64,000 nucleotides of DNA from DASYKS01 sp031404815 (GCA_031404815.1 JANNIH010000059.1:1-64000), one strand, 5' to 3'. Shown: positions 32,928 through 42,687, counted from the stretch's first letter. Made by a program: numbers and translations. The notes: generated from the sequence alone by a model not told the origin.

Positions 32928-33464
32928 ATGCCTCGCCGTTTGGCGCAGCCCCGGGAGATTTGGCGCATCGTCAAAGCCCGCAGGACGTTCAGTGCATTTG
33001 ATGGGGAGGGTGCGCGCCGTTTCGGCGGACGGTGGAACATGCCGGGAACGCCGATGGTCTACACCTCGGGGACACTTTCTTTGGCGGCGCTGGAGCTGTT
33101 CGTCCATCTTGATCCGCAAGAGGAACCTTCCGACCTCATTGCGATTCAGGCTTTCTTGCCTAAGGGCTTTGAGATCGAGTCGCTCGAATCGAGTGATTTT
33201 CCCCCGACCTGGAGAGACCTTCCGCCGCCTGAAGAGCTGCGGGAGCTGGGGAGCAGGTGGATTCGGGAGGTGCGAACCCCGGTCCTGTCCGTCCTATCAG
33301 TGATCGTTCCGCGAGAGCGCAACTTCCTCCTGAATCCGCTCCACCCGGCCATGGCTCGGATCCGAGTGGTCGATTGGGAGCCGTTCGCACTGGACCCCAG
33401 GATCTTGAAGCGTAGTGCTGCCATTACGCGCTCTCGGGGGAGCGAAAGAAAGCGAACGGCTTAG
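32928..33464 (+). CDS. RES-domain toxin
   Basis: A 178-residue RES toxin. The family signature is clear: EIWRIVKARRTFSAFDGEGA, RRFGGRWNMPGTPMVYTSG and LSLAALELFVHLDP, giving the Arg, Tyr and Glu of the NAD-binding active site. Characterised RES toxins (MbcT, ParT, Xre-RES) degrade NAD+ or ADP-ribosylate targets. The length is typical. It is cotranscribed with the MbcA/ParS-type antitoxin at 32490. Confidence 0.9.
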   Translation: MPRRLAQPREIWRIVKARRTFSAFDGEGARRFGGRWNMPGTPMVYTSGTLSLAALELFVHLDPQEEPSDLIAIQAFLPKGFEIESLESSDFPPTWRDLPPPEELRELGSRWIREVRTPVLSVLSVIVPRERNFLLNPLHPAMARIRVVDWEPFALDPRILKRSAAITRSRGSERKRTA

Positions 33465-33475
33465 CCCGCGGAAAC

Positions 33476-33725
33476 CTCCGGGCGCGCCGTCTTCGCCCGC
33501 GGCAAAGGTCCGCCCGCGCATCGCTTTGACTTGGAGCAGGTCGAAGTAGTCGCCCGGCACCATCTGGCCGACCAGCACCTCCGGGTCGCCCGTGGTCGCG
33601 ACACTCATCGGCGCCCAGTCGTAACCGACCAGGCCGTCGAGGTTCCGGTTCCGCGCCCGCAGGTCCTGCCAATTGAGATGGGAGAGGGGAGCCTGGCCGG
33701 GAGCTCGCGGAAAGATTTTCACTTT
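33476..33725 (-). pseudogene. Fragment of ADOP/MacB-type permease
   Basis: On the minus strand one reads LSHLNWQDLRARNRNLDGL, VATTGDPEVLVGQMVPGDYF and DLLQVKAMRGRTFAAGEDGA, the periplasmic MacB_PCD-like region of Acidobacteria duplicated orphan permeases (about 800 residues when complete). Nothing permease-like continues on either side: the RES toxin gene lies on one side and the TPR gene on the other. It is a relic and a useful lineage marker. It fills most of the otherwise geneless stretch 33465-33805. Confidence 0.7.
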
Positions 33726-33805
33726 TCTTGGCGGAAAGTGTCCATCAAAGCGGGCCAGCGGCAACCTTCTCTTTAGGAACGAATCACGATCGAGTCGCAA
33801 GCGCT

Positions 33806-34780
33806 ATGGCCAAACGAGAATCCTTCGACTTGCTGACCGGCAAGAGCCGACCACGAACCGCTCTCCGGTCGAGGGTCGAGCCGCCCCGGGTGCTTTGGGT
33901 GGAACGCCCTCCGCTCGACCCGAGCCCGGCTCTGTACGACCAGGCTTTCGATCGCGCCGGAGCGGTGCTTGCCGCCTGCTGGACGCGTTTGGAGGACGAG
34001 CGGCTGGCGGCGATCGGGCAGCTCGCGCGCCTGCTCGGCCTGCCCCCCGGCCGGCGCGGGATGTTGGTGCGCAACAGCGAGCGGATGCGGACTTGGGGTG
34101 TGCTCGAACGCCTGGTCGGCGCCGCGCGGCAGGCGCTCGGCCAGGAGCCGGCCGATCCCGGCGCAGCGGAGGATCTGGTCGCCCTCGCCCTCGACCTTGC
34201 GCCTTCGATCGATCCGGAAGTCTATCCACGCGCGCAGAGGATGGATCTGGAGGCGCGGGCTTGGGGGGTGCGTTCGCGGTGTCGCCAGTTGCACGGCGAT
34301 CTCCCCGGTGCAGAAACGGCGCTCCAGGCGTCGTACCGCTGCCTGCTTCAGGGCTCCCGGGACGGCTGGGAGCGGGCGATCTGGTTGGAGGGGAAGGCGG
34401 CATTGCGCCGCGCGGAAGGGCGATGGCACGAAGCCGAAGCCGCGCTCCGGCGGGCGACCGCGATCTTTCGCGAGATCGGCGACGACCGACAGGCCGGAAA
34501 GTGCCTCACCGAGCTGGGCGAGCTCCATCGGCGCTTAGGAAACTTGAAGTCTGCCACCTGCTACGCCGGCCAGGCCGTGGCACTGCACCGGGGCGCCGAG
34601 CCCGAGTTGCTCGCCAAAGCGCTCGTCGCCCAGGTCGAGTCGCTCGGTGCAGCCGAGAGTTGGTTCGAAGCGCACCGGGCACTGCTCGAGCTGTCGAGCC
34701 TGGCGCGGCACCATCCGGGCCTCGCCATCCCGCTCGACGAGCTACGGCGAAGGGCGTCACCTCCCCTCGCAGCCTGTTAG
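33806..34780 (+). CDS. TPR-like helical protein, unknown
   Basis: A 324-residue protein without signal peptide or membrane segments. The C-terminal two thirds consist of helical pairs of TPR type (for example AIWLEGKAALRRAEGRWHEA, CLTELGELHRRLGNLKSATC). The middle also has a Cys/Arg-rich helix. The N-terminus is basic and disordered. Cytoplasmic TPR proteins of this layout are common in Acidobacteria and usually mediate protein contacts. No partner is obvious. It starts at ATG 33806 without a strong ribosome-binding site. Confidence 0.6.
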   Translation: MAKRESFDLLTGKSRPRTALRSRVEPPRVLWVERPPLDPSPALYDQAFDRAGAVLAACWTRLEDERLAAIGQLARLLGLPPGRRGMLVRNSERMRTWGVLERLVGAARQALGQEPADPGAAEDLVALALDLAPSIDPEVYPRAQRMDLEARAWGVRSRCRQLHGDLPGAETALQASYRCLLQGSRDGWERAIWLEGKAALRRAEGRWHEAEAALRRATAIFREIGDDRQAGKCLTELGELHRRLGNLKSATCYAGQAVALHRGAEPELLAKALVAQVESLGAAESWFEAHRALLELSSLARHHPGLAIPLDELRRRASPPLAAC

Positions 34781-34911
34781 AGTAGCGGCGCTTCGCCGCA
34801 CGACCTCACCGGTCGGGGTTCGCGTCCACGGAGGTTGTCGATGCTCTCGATATCCTCGATCGTTCCAATGCGCTCCGGCCGGCGAGTCGAGGTAGATTCA
34901 ATTCGAACCCC

Positions 34912-36285
34912 ATGACCACGCCCACCTTGGATGAGTTGGTGCTCCTGCCGGAGCCGGTGGCCCTAAAGCGTCATTTCGACGCGACGAACTACCGGGCGTT
35001 CCTCTGGCTGTTGGGGCTCTGCGGAGCCTGGTCGCTGGTCGGTCTAGCGATCGCGATCGGGCGCGGGGAGACGCTCGCCCCCGCCCTGTTCGGCCTCAAC
35101 GTCTTTCTGTCGCTGGTCCTGTTCGCGGCGCGTCAAGAGCCGTTCGTCGCCCGCTTCGTCCGCCAGATCATCCTCGCCTATGTCGTTCTCCAGCTGGTGA
35201 TCCCGTTTGGGGTGCGCACGGATCAACACGAGATCTCGGTCATCGGCCTGCTGCCGCTCGCGATGATTTGGCTTCGGCTGCGGCCGACCGAGCACCTGCT
35301 GCTCTTCGGCTCCTCCTGGGTGGCGACGCTCTGGCACGCTTGGGGCAAGGAGCCGGGCGGGTCGAGAACGGCTCTCGCGGACGCTTCGGAAACCTGGCAC
35401 TTCGGCGGCTTTGAAGCGAGCTTTTCCGCCCTCGTCGCGGTTTCGCTGATCGCGGCGCTGGTGTTTACCCGGCGCGAGAAGCTGGCTTTTCTCGGCGGCT
35501 TCCGGCGCGAGTCGACCCGCCACCGCGAGCGACAACGGATGCGCGAGGAGATTGACCAAGCCCGCCGCATCCAGCTCAGCATGCTGCCGCAGCGCGCGCC
35601 CGATCTGCCCTGGTTGGAGGTGGCTGCGGCATCGCTGCCGGCGACCGAGGTGGGGGGGGACTACTACGAATTCTTCCCGCTCGGCCCCGACCGGCTGGCC
35701 GCGGTGATCGGTGACGTCGCCGGCCATGGGCTGGGTAGCGGCCTGGTGCTCTCCGGGCTGCGCAGCTGCCTGTTTCTGCTCGAAGACGATCTCGGCGAGC
35801 CGGTTGGGGTGTTCGAGCGGATCAACAAAATGGTGCGGAGGACTTCCGGTAAGCGCACGTTCGTGACTCTCGCCTGCGCGGTGATCGACCGCCTGGAGAA
35901 AAGCGTCCGGGTCACGACCGCCGGGCATCCGCCGATCCTGCTCTGGCAAGCGCGCAGCCGGTCGGTTGAAGAGGTCGGCCAGGGCTCGCCGCCGCTCGGC
36001 ACCAACCTGCCGACCCATTTCGAGCTGGAGCTGCGCCCTGCTCACCCGGGTGACCTGCTCGTCCTCTACACCGACGGCCTGATCGAAGCGCGCGACGCCC
36101 TAGGTCGAGACTACGGTGACCGGCGCCTCTCGCGCCTGGTGGCCGAGGTCGCAGGAGCGCGCACGCCACCGGCTTCGGTGACCGCCCGCGAGATGCGCGA
36201 CGCGATTTTGGGCGACCTGGCGAACTTCAAGGGAGACAGCGAGCAGCTCGACGACATGACGGTGGTGGTGCTGCGCTTACGGTAG
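34912..36285 (+). CDS. SpoIIE/RsbU-type PP2C phosphatase with membrane domain
   Basis: A 457-residue protein. The N-terminal 190 residues carry five to six membrane helices (FLWLLGLCGAWSLVGLAIAI, ALFGLNVFLSLVLFAAR). A linker helix (REEIDQARRIQLSMLP) leads into a SpoIIE-type phosphatase domain with metal-site motifs EVGGDYYEFF, VIGDVAGHGLGSGL, TTAGHPPILL, VLYTDGLIEARD and QLDDMTVVVLRLR. Such enzymes dephosphorylate anti-anti-sigma factors in partner-switching pathways. No STAS or RsbW gene lies beside it. Confidence 0.88.
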   Translation: MTTPTLDELVLLPEPVALKRHFDATNYRAFLWLLGLCGAWSLVGLAIAIGRGETLAPALFGLNVFLSLVLFAARQEPFVARFVRQIILAYVVLQLVIPFGVRTDQHEISVIGLLPLAMIWLRLRPTEHLLLFGSSWVATLWHAWGKEPGGSRTALADASETWHFGGFEASFSALVAVSLIAALVFTRREKLAFLGGFRRESTRHRERQRMREEIDQARRIQLSMLPQRAPDLPWLEVAAASLPATEVGGDYYEFFPLGPDRLAAVIGDVAGHGLGSGLVLSGLRSCLFLLEDDLGEPVGVFERINKMVRRTSGKRTFVTLACAVIDRLEKSVRVTTAGHPPILLWQARSRSVEEVGQGSPPLGTNLPTHFELELRPAHPGDLLVLYTDGLIEARDALGRDYGDRRLSRLVAEVAGARTPPASVTAREMRDAILGDLANFKGDSEQLDDMTVVVLRLR

Positions 36286-36858
36286 GGGGCGGCAGGCGCT
36301 CCACCCGGCGTGCACCGCGGCGGACCGCTCTTTTCGAGTCGCCGGATCGGCCGGGCAGGGAGGGGCCCGGAGCACCCAGCCGGCGGGGAGCTCGGGGATC
36401 GGCAGCTCGATCGTGAACGGTACGCCGTTCAGTTGGAGCGGCCGGCCGCGCACTTCGACTTCGCCGAGCAGGTCGATCTCGACCGAGGTGCGGCCGGAGA
36501 GCTCGACCTGGTAGGTGACCGAGCGGGCGGAGATTTCGACCTCCGACTCGATCAACGCCTCCTCGATCTCCGGCGCGTCGGAGCCTTTTGGGACCTCGGG
36601 GATTTCGAGCGTCAGATGGTCGGCGGTCTTTTCCACGTGGCTTGCCGGGACGGTGTCGCCGACGAACCTGGCGCCGGCCGAGAGCGTGATCGTGTAGCTC
36701 CGGCCGGGCAGCAGGCCGGAGAAGTGGAGCTTCATCTTCGGCGTCTTGCCTGCGGCGGGAGCGTTTTTGGCCGCCGGGTCGGAGGCGGCCACACAGGGCG
36801 CTGCGGCGAGCAGGCTCGCGCCGAGCAGCGCGAGGCGGATGAGATTCGTGGCGATCAA
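36277..36858 (-). CDS. Secreted protein, unknown
   Basis: A 193-residue protein starting at TTG 36858, which overlaps the transporter stop (TTGA) and has GGAGG seven bases upstream. The signal peptide is LIATNLIRLALLGASLLAAA, with cleavage near CVAA. The mature part is beta-rich (LHFSGLLPGRSYTITLSAGA; GRTSVEIDLLGEVEVRGR). No known domain was recognised. Translational coupling to the DHA2 exporter suggests a shared role. The 3' end overlaps the phosphatase gene by 9 bp. Confidence 0.55.
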   Translation of the reverse strand: MIATNLIRLALLGASLLAAAPCVAASDPAAKNAPAAGKTPKMKLHFSGLLPGRSYTITLSAGARFVGDTVPASHVEKTADHLTLEIPEVPKGSDAPEIEEALIESEVEISARSVTYQVELSGRTSVEIDLLGEVEVRGRPLQLNGVPFTIELPIPELPAGWVLRAPPCPADPATRKERSAAVHAGWSACRPLP

Positions 36859-38366
36859 TGCGCTACCTCCAAGGGTTGGATCGAGGGTTCGACCGGATCG
36901 GGATCGACCCAGGCAAGCTCGCGCGGGCGACCGGCGGGAAACCAGAGCGCCACGCCGAGCGAAGCGACGGCGATCGCGCCGACACCCCAGAAGACCGCCT
37001 GGAGCGCGACCAGGAACGCGCCGCTCAAATGGCCGACTTCGAGCGCCCCCATCGCGGCACGTTGGCCCGGATCGAGCAGCGCGTTGGCGTCGATGCCGGG
37101 TCCGACCGCCTGGGCGAGCCGGGCGGCGAACAGGGCGCCGAGGGCGGCAACCCCCACCGCGCCGCCGATCGAGCGGAAGAACTGAACCGTGCCGGTCGCC
37201 ACCCCGCGCAGGCGCCATGGTACGGCGCTTTGGACCGCGATCATGTAGGGCATCGAGACGAAGCCGAGCCCGAGCCCCATCACGAACAGGATCGCCATCA
37301 CCTCGAGCCGCGTGGTGGCGCCGCTCAAGCGGGCGAGCGCGATGCCGGAACCGGCGAGCAGCAGGCCGCCGACCAGGCAGAACCGACGATACGAGAAGCG
37401 CGACATCAGCCGGCCGGTGATCGTGCTCGAAATCGGCCAGCCGATCAGGATCGGCGACAGGAGCGCGCCCGCATCGGTCGCCGAGCCGCCGAGCACCCCC
37501 TGGCCGAGGATCGGGCCGAACGCGGTGAGCGCGAACAGGAGCGCACCGAGCAGAGCGTTGCCGGCGCACGAGACGGCGATCACCCGATTCTTGAACAGGT
37601 CGAGCGGCAACATCGGCTCCGGTGCGCGGCGCTCCTGCCACAGGAACGCGAGGGTGAGCAGGACGGCGCCCAAGAGCGTCGCCACCGTGCGTGGATCGCC
37701 CCACCCCCAGACCTCCGGCCCTTCGATCAGCCCGAGCAGCAGCAGGGTGACCGCGAGCGAAAGCAGCAGCGTGCCGAGCAGGTCGAGCCGATGCTCCCGG
37801 CGCGGCGGTTCCTCGCGCAGATGGCGGTTTAGCATCCAAGCCGAAAGGAGGCCGAAAGGCACCCCGAGAAAGAAGATCGCCCGCCACGACAGAGCGTCGG
37901 TGAGCGCGCCGCCGACGAATGGGCCGACCAAACTCGCGAAAGCCCAGACCCCTGCGAACAGACCCTGCATTTTGCCGCGCTCTTCGAGCGTGAAGATGTC
38001 GCCGATCACGGTCGCGGCGACCGGCATCAATCCGCCCGCGCCGAGCCCCTGGAGTGCGCGGAAGATGATCAGCTCGTTCAACGAGCCGGCGAACCCGGAG
38101 AGCGCCGAGCCGCCGACGAACAGCGCGACTGCGATCAGATAGATCCGCCGCCGGCCGTACAGGTCGGCCAGTTTGCCGTAGAGCGGCACGGTAGTGGTCG
38201 AAGTGAGCAGGTAGGCCGAAAACACCCAGCTGTAGCGCGAGACTCCGCCCATCGAACCGACCGCAGTGGGCACCGCCGCCGCCACCGCCGTCGCCTCCAG
38301 GGCGGCGAGCAGCGAGCCGAGCATCAAGGCGCTGGTGACCAGCCGTCGTTCGCGTCCGGGCTGCAA
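36855..38366 (-). CDS. DHA2-family (EmrB/QacA) multidrug exporter
   Basis: A 503-residue major facilitator with 14 predicted helices. Motif A LADLYGRRRIYLIAV, motif B RALQGLGAGGLMPV and motif C GLFAGVWAFASLVGPFVGG are the drug:H+ antiporter signatures. LSWRAIFFLGVPFGLLS is typical of DHA2 members. It exports toxic compounds at the expense of the proton gradient. It lies 13 bp behind a TPR lipoprotein-like gene and overlaps the next secreted-protein gene. Confidence 0.9.
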   Translation of the reverse strand: MQPGRERRLVTSALMLGSLLAALEATAVAAAVPTAVGSMGGVSRYSWVFSAYLLTSTTTVPLYGKLADLYGRRRIYLIAVALFVGGSALSGFAGSLNELIIFRALQGLGAGGLMPVAATVIGDIFTLEERGKMQGLFAGVWAFASLVGPFVGGALTDALSWRAIFFLGVPFGLLSAWMLNRHLREEPPRREHRLDLLGTLLLSLAVTLLLLGLIEGPEVWGWGDPRTVATLLGAVLLTLAFLWQERRAPEPMLPLDLFKNRVIAVSCAGNALLGALLFALTAFGPILGQGVLGGSATDAGALLSPILIGWPISSTITGRLMSRFSYRRFCLVGGLLLAGSGIALARLSGATTRLEVMAILFVMGLGLGFVSMPYMIAVQSAVPWRLRGVATGTVQFFRSIGGAVGVAALGALFAARLAQAVGPGIDANALLDPGQRAAMGALEVGHLSGAFLVALQAVFWGVGAIAVASLGVALWFPAGRPRELAWVDPDPVEPSIQPLEVAH

Positions 38367-38379
38367 GGGGGCTCGTTCT

Positions 38380-39066
38380 CTACCGCTGCACAGCCGCGTC
38401 GGAGGGGGGCGGCTCGCTCGCCGCCGGTTCCTGCGGCTCGTCCGCCGGCTTGCGCTTGAAGAAATGGTCGAACGCGCTGCCGGCGGGCTTGGCCTCAGGC
38501 GCAGCTTCGGGCTTCTTCAGCGGTGCCGCCTCAGGGGCCAGCGGCGCAGGGGCCGGAGGAACAGGAGGCTCGGGCTCCAGAGGCTTTGGCGGCGCCGGTT
38601 TCGGAAGCTCCGGTGGAGTCGTCACCTCCGGTTTCTTCTCGGTTTCTGCGTCCTTGCCGTCCTTTACGGCTTTGGGCGCCAACCTTTCCCCGAGCGCCAA
38701 CCCCCGATATCGCTCCGCCTCCGCCTGATCGCCGAGCGCTTGCGCCGCCGTCGAGGCCCAGAGCCAGGCGGATGCCGGGTTGGCCGCGAGGTCGGCGGCG
38801 CGCACGAAGGCGCTCAGCGCGTCTTCCGGGCGGGCGAGGCCGGTCAGATAGGCGATACCGAGATCGGTCTGCAACTGGGAGAGCTGGGCGCGATCCTTCC
38901 CTTCAAGCTCGCGACTCGCCGCCTCGAGATGCGCGACCGCGACGGGGTATTCACCGCGGGCGAGCGCCGCGCGGCCGAGCGCTGCGTGATCCTCGGCAAA
39001 GAGGGGGGTCGAGAGCGCGAGCGCCGCGAGGCCGAGCAGGGGGCGGAATAGGGAGCGGATGGTCAT
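38380..39066 (-). CDS. Periplasmic TPR protein with Pro-rich tail
   Basis: A 228-residue protein with signal peptide MTIRSLFRPLLGLAALALST..LFA. About three TPR units follow (AALGRAALARGEYPVAVAHL; LGIAYLTGLARPEDALSAFV; STAAQALGDQAEAERYRG). The long tail is rich in Pro, Glu, Lys and Ala and is likely disordered. Function unknown, presumably a periplasmic scaffold. It precedes the drug exporter by 13 bp and may form an operon with it. Confidence 0.6.
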   Translation of the reverse strand: MTIRSLFRPLLGLAALALSTPLFAEDHAALGRAALARGEYPVAVAHLEAASRELEGKDRAQLSQLQTDLGIAYLTGLARPEDALSAFVRAADLAANPASAWLWASTAAQALGDQAEAERYRGLALGERLAPKAVKDGKDAETEKKPEVTTPPELPKPAPPKPLEPEPPVPPAPAPLAPEAAPLKKPEAAPEAKPAGSAFDHFFKRKPADEPQEPAASEPPPSDAAVQR

Positions 39067-39103
39067 GGTGCGATCCTCCGGTGGAGGTAGCTATCGTAGC
39101 GGA

Positions 39104-40219
39104 TCAAACGGCCGTCGCTTCGAGAATCCACATCGGGCTCGCCGTCGGATGGATTCCCGAGAGCGTGAACCCCGCGGCGGCGACGAGTTCACCAAATTCT
39201 TTCCGGCACCGCTCGCGCCCGCCGTCGCAGGCGACCAGCATGTGCAGATCGACCTTCGGGCCGAAGCCGTGCGCTTCGTTAGGCTCGACGATCGACTCCA
39301 CCACGAACAGACGCGCGCCGGGGGAGGCGGCACGCCGACAGGCGCCGAGGATCGCGAGGCACCGTTCATCGTCCCAATCGTGGAGCACCTGTTTGAGCAG
39401 ATAGCCGTCGCAGCCGGCCGGCGCCGCGACGAAAAAGCTGCCGGGGACGAGTTCGACGCGGTCGAGCACCCCGCGTTGCGTCAGGTAGGGGCGCGCCTGG
39501 TCGAGCACGCCGGGCGCATCGAGCAGGACGCCCCGAACGTCGGGATGGTGCCGGAGGATCGCGGCGAGCAGCGTGCCCCGGCCGCCGCCGAGGTCGGCGA
39601 GGCGGGCGCGCCCACCGAGTCGGCCGAATGCCGGGTGTGCCGCGACCGCCGGGGCGTACATCTCGGTGATCGCGCCCATCGCTGCGGCAAAGGTGGCCAG
39701 CTCGTCCGGATGATCGTCGAACCAGCTCCAGACCGAGCTCCCGTGGACGTGCGGGAAGGCGTTCTCGCCCGTGACCACGGTGCGGGTGAGATCTGCCCAG
39801 GCGGCGACCGTCGCTTCCGAGCCAAAATATTCGGCGACCGGGCCGAGCGCATCGCGATCGCATCTGAGGGTTGTGGAGAGGCGATTGTTGGCGAAGCGCC
39901 CCCGTCCGTCGAGGCGGAAGACGCCCGACGTCGCGAGCGCACGGAGCGTCCGGTGGAGCGCGTCGGCGTCGGCACCGATCTCAAGCGCCAGCTCCGCGGC
40001 CGATTTTGGGCCACCCACCAGCCGGTCGGCGAGGCCGAGCTGCGAAGCGGTGCGGATCGCCTGCGTCTGGCCGGTCCCGGCCGCCCGATCGACCATCGCC
40101 GCGGACGCCGGGACCACCCGGTCGGCGAGCGCCAGGAGCAGGCGCCTTAGCCACAAGGCTACCGCCACGGCGAAGCGCGGCGGGGCGGTGGGCAGCGGGG
40201 AAGGGGTATTCGGGGTCAA
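39104..40219 (-). CDS. SAM-dependent O-methyltransferase
   Basis: About 371 residues from TTG 40219; the exact start is uncertain. The N-terminal part is a winged-helix dimerisation domain (IRTASQLGLADRLVGGPKSA; LHRTLRALATSGVFRLDGRG). The C-terminal domain has the SAM site ARLADLGGGRGTLLAAILR, acidic LLDAPGVL and catalytic-His region LKQVLHDWDDERCLAIL, as in plant-type and bacterial natural-product O-methyltransferases. The substrate is unknown. The lipopeptide cluster begins 5 kb away but on the other side of housekeeping genes, so a link is not implied. Confidence 0.85.
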   Translation of the reverse strand: MTPNTPSPLPTAPPRFAVAVALWLRRLLLALADRVVPASAAMVDRAAGTGQTQAIRTASQLGLADRLVGGPKSAAELALEIGADADALHRTLRALATSGVFRLDGRGRFANNRLSTTLRCDRDALGPVAEYFGSEATVAAWADLTRTVVTGENAFPHVHGSSVWSWFDDHPDELATFAAAMGAITEMYAPAVAAHPAFGRLGGRARLADLGGGRGTLLAAILRHHPDVRGVLLDAPGVLDQARPYLTQRGVLDRVELVPGSFFVAAPAGCDGYLLKQVLHDWDDERCLAILGACRRAASPGARLFVVESIVEPNEAHGFGPKVDLHMLVACDGGRERCRKEFGELVAAAGFTLSGIHPTASPMWILEATAV

Positions 40220-40379
40220 GGAGTCTCTGAGTCTACAGGACGAGCCGAGGCGCGCACCGGGGAATGCCCGAGCGGCCCAAGACGTTCGAAAAGAGCGGTA
40301 TCTCCCGGCTCGCCCGGGGCTTTGCCAAAGAGCCGCTCCGCTCGAGGTAAACTCAAGAAACAGAAGGCTTCTGCGTCGC

Positions 40380-40408
40380 TTGTTCCCGTTGGGCACAAGT
40401 GCTAGACT
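40380..40408 (+). promoter_or_regulatory. Candidate nuo promoter
   Basis: TTGTTC (40380-40385) and TAGACT (40403-40408) are spaced by 17 bp, 35 bp ahead of the nuoB start. This resembles a sigma-70 type promoter but is only a by-eye match. Confidence 0.4.
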
Positions 40409-40442
40409 CAGCGCTCTCTCATGCCCGAGGAGTCAAACCCGC

Positions 40443-41009
40443 ATGGAAACCAAGACGGTCGGTGAAAGCTGGGTCACGACCAAGTTCGAGGCCTTGGAGG
40501 ATTGGTCGCAACGCCACTCCTTCTGGCCCTTCCCGTTCGGCACCGCCTGCTGCGCGATCGAGTTCATGTCCACCGTCTCCGCCCATTACGACGTGGCGCG
40601 CTTCGGTTCGGAAGTCGTGCGCTTCTCTCCCCGCCAGAGCGACGTGCTGCTGGTCGCCGGCACGATCAACGACAAGATGGGTCCGGTGCTCAAGCGGATC
40701 TACGACCAGATGGCCAACCCGAAGTGGGTGATCTCGATGGGCGCCTGCGCCTGTTCGGGCGGCTTTTACCGCTCGTACCATGTGATGCAGGGGATCGACG
40801 AGATCATCCCGGTCGACATCTACGTCCCGGGCTGCCCGCCGACGCCCGAGGGTCTGATCTACGGCATCCTCCAGCTCAAAGAGCGGGTCGTCCGCGACCG
40901 GCGACGCCACAACGAGCAGCACCAAAGCCAGGGAAAACTGGCACCGCTGGAGAACCCTGAGAACAAGGAGAGCGAGCGTGCCGACGTTGGCCGAGCCGTC
41001 CCTGCTTGA
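40443..41009 (+). CDS. nuoB: NADH-quinone oxidoreductase subunit B
   Basis: A 188-residue NuoB, which binds iron-sulfur cluster N2, the last electron carrier before quinone in complex I. The tetra-Cys set is present: FGTACCAIEF, MGACACSGG and VPGCPPTPEG. The start METKTVGESW has a GAGGAG ribosome-binding site ten bases upstream. The C-terminal tail overlaps nuoCD by 32 bp. The genes form nuoB-nuoCD-nuoI. Confidence 0.93.
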   Translation: METKTVGESWVTTKFEALEDWSQRHSFWPFPFGTACCAIEFMSTVSAHYDVARFGSEVVRFSPRQSDVLLVAGTINDKMGPVLKRIYDQMANPKWVISMGACACSGGFYRSYHVMQGIDEIIPVDIYVPGCPPTPEGLIYGILQLKERVVRDRRRHNEQHQSQGKLAPLENPENKESERADVGRAVPA

Positions 41010-42687
41010 AGACATCGCGGCGAAGTTTCCCGCCGGCAGCATCACCGTGCAGGAAAACTCCGACCAGCCGACCTGGGTGGTCAAGCGCGAGGTGCTGGTC
41101 GAGCTCGCCAAGGAGCTCTGTTCCCGGCGCGACACGCGCTTCGATCTGCTGCTCGACGTCGCGGGGGTTGATTACCCGGAGCGAGAAGAGAGCGAGGGCG
41201 GCCGCTTCGACGTCGTCTATCACCTCTATTCGGTGGCGCGGAACGACCGGCTGCGCTTGAAAGTCCCGGTCACCGAAGCCGACGCGCTGCTGCCGTCGGT
41301 GATCCCGGTCTGGAAGGGTGCCAACTGGTTCGAGCGCGAGGTCTTCGACATGTTCGGCGTCCGCTTCTCCGGCCACCCGAACCTCTCCCGCATCCTCTGC
41401 CACGAGGCGTTCCAGGGGCACCCGCTGCGCAAAGATTACGACCCGGCACGGCGCTGGATTTTGACCGAAGCCGACATCTACAAGCCGCATTTCGATCTGC
41501 CCGACGGCGAGGACGACCTGTTCGAGCGGATGGCGATCAACATCGGCCCCTCGCACCCGGCGATGCACGGTACCTTCCGCCTGATGGCGGTGCTCGACGG
41601 CGAGGCGATCATCGCCTCCGACGTCGAGATCGGTTATCTCCATCGCTGCTTCGAGAAGATGGCCGAGACCCACAACTGGCAGCAGATTATTCCTTACACC
41701 GATCGGCTGAACTACTGCTCGGCGTTCATCAACAACGTCGCCTATTGTAAGACGGTCGAGAAGTTGCTGGGAGTCGAAGCGCCGCCGCGCGCGGTGTGGG
41801 CGCGCACGATCCTCACCGAATTTTCCCGCATCATGGACCACTGCGTCTGCAACGGCGCCACGCTGGTCGATGCCGGGGCGCTCACCAACTTCTGGTACAT
41901 GATGCAGCCGCGCGAGGAGATCTACGGCCTGATCGAATCGTGCTGCGGCGCGCGCCTGACCGTCTCGTATGGGCGGATCGGCGGCATCGCGCAGGACCTG
42001 CCGGTCGATTTCGTTGCGCGCTCGCGGAAGCTGCTCGAATACATCCCGAAGTTCATCGACGACACCGAGTCGCTGATCAACAAGAACCGGATCTGGATCG
42101 ACCGGACCGTGGGTGTCGCCGCGATTTCGGGCGAAGAGGCGATCAACTGGGGCTGGACCGGCCCCTGCCTGCGCGCGAGCGGTGTCGGCCTCGATCTGCG
42201 CCGGTCGGCGCCTTACGATCTCTACGACACGGTCGATTTCGAGGTGCCGACGCTGTCCGGCGGTGATGTCTACGACCGCTTCCGCATCCGCATGATGGAG
42301 ATCCGCGAGTCGTTGAAGATCATCCGCCAGCTGCTCGACCGCGGCATGCCGGAAGGGCCGTACATTATTGCGGACCCGCACATCGCCCTGCCGCCCAAGG
42401 AGGCCTGCTACAACCAGATGGAAGCCATGATCTACCACTTCAAACTGATCATGGACGGCATTCAGGTACCGGCCGGCGAGGTCTACTCGGCGGTCGAGGG
42501 GGCGAACGGCGAGTTCGGGTTTTATGCGATCAGCGATGGCTCGTCCAAACCGTACCGGCTGAAGTGTCGGCCGCCCTGTTTCCCGATCTTCTCGACCTTC
42601 TCGCGCTTGATCAACGGCGGTTCGCTCTCCGACGCCATCGTCACGCTGGGCGGTTTGAACATCATCGCGGGAGAGCTCGAACGATGA
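40978..42687 (+). CDS. nuoCD: Fused NADH-quinone oxidoreductase subunits C and D
   Basis: A 569-residue NuoCD fusion. The N-terminal NuoC part (about residues 1-165) ends with REVFDMFGVRFSGHPNLSRI and HPLRKDYD. The NuoD part begins at INIGPSHPAMHGTFRL and includes EIGYLHRCFEK, the quinone-site His/Tyr region and C-terminal DPHIALPPK and EGANGEFGFY. It forms the Q-module of complex I. GTG 40978 lies within the nuoB end. The gene overlaps nuoI through ATGA. Confidence 0.95.
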   Translation: MPTLAEPSLLEDIAAKFPAGSITVQENSDQPTWVVKREVLVELAKELCSRRDTRFDLLLDVAGVDYPEREESEGGRFDVVYHLYSVARNDRLRLKVPVTEADALLPSVIPVWKGANWFEREVFDMFGVRFSGHPNLSRILCHEAFQGHPLRKDYDPARRWILTEADIYKPHFDLPDGEDDLFERMAINIGPSHPAMHGTFRLMAVLDGEAIIASDVEIGYLHRCFEKMAETHNWQQIIPYTDRLNYCSAFINNVAYCKTVEKLLGVEAPPRAVWARTILTEFSRIMDHCVCNGATLVDAGALTNFWYMMQPREEIYGLIESCCGARLTVSYGRIGGIAQDLPVDFVARSRKLLEYIPKFIDDTESLINKNRIWIDRTVGVAAISGEEAINWGWTGPCLRASGVGLDLRRSAPYDLYDTVDFEVPTLSGGDVYDRFRIRMMEIRESLKIIRQLLDRGMPEGPYIIADPHIALPPKEACYNQMEAMIYHFKLIMDGIQVPAGEVYSAVEGANGEFGFYAISDGSSKPYRLKCRPPCFPIFSTFSRLINGGSLSDAIVTLGGLNIIAGELER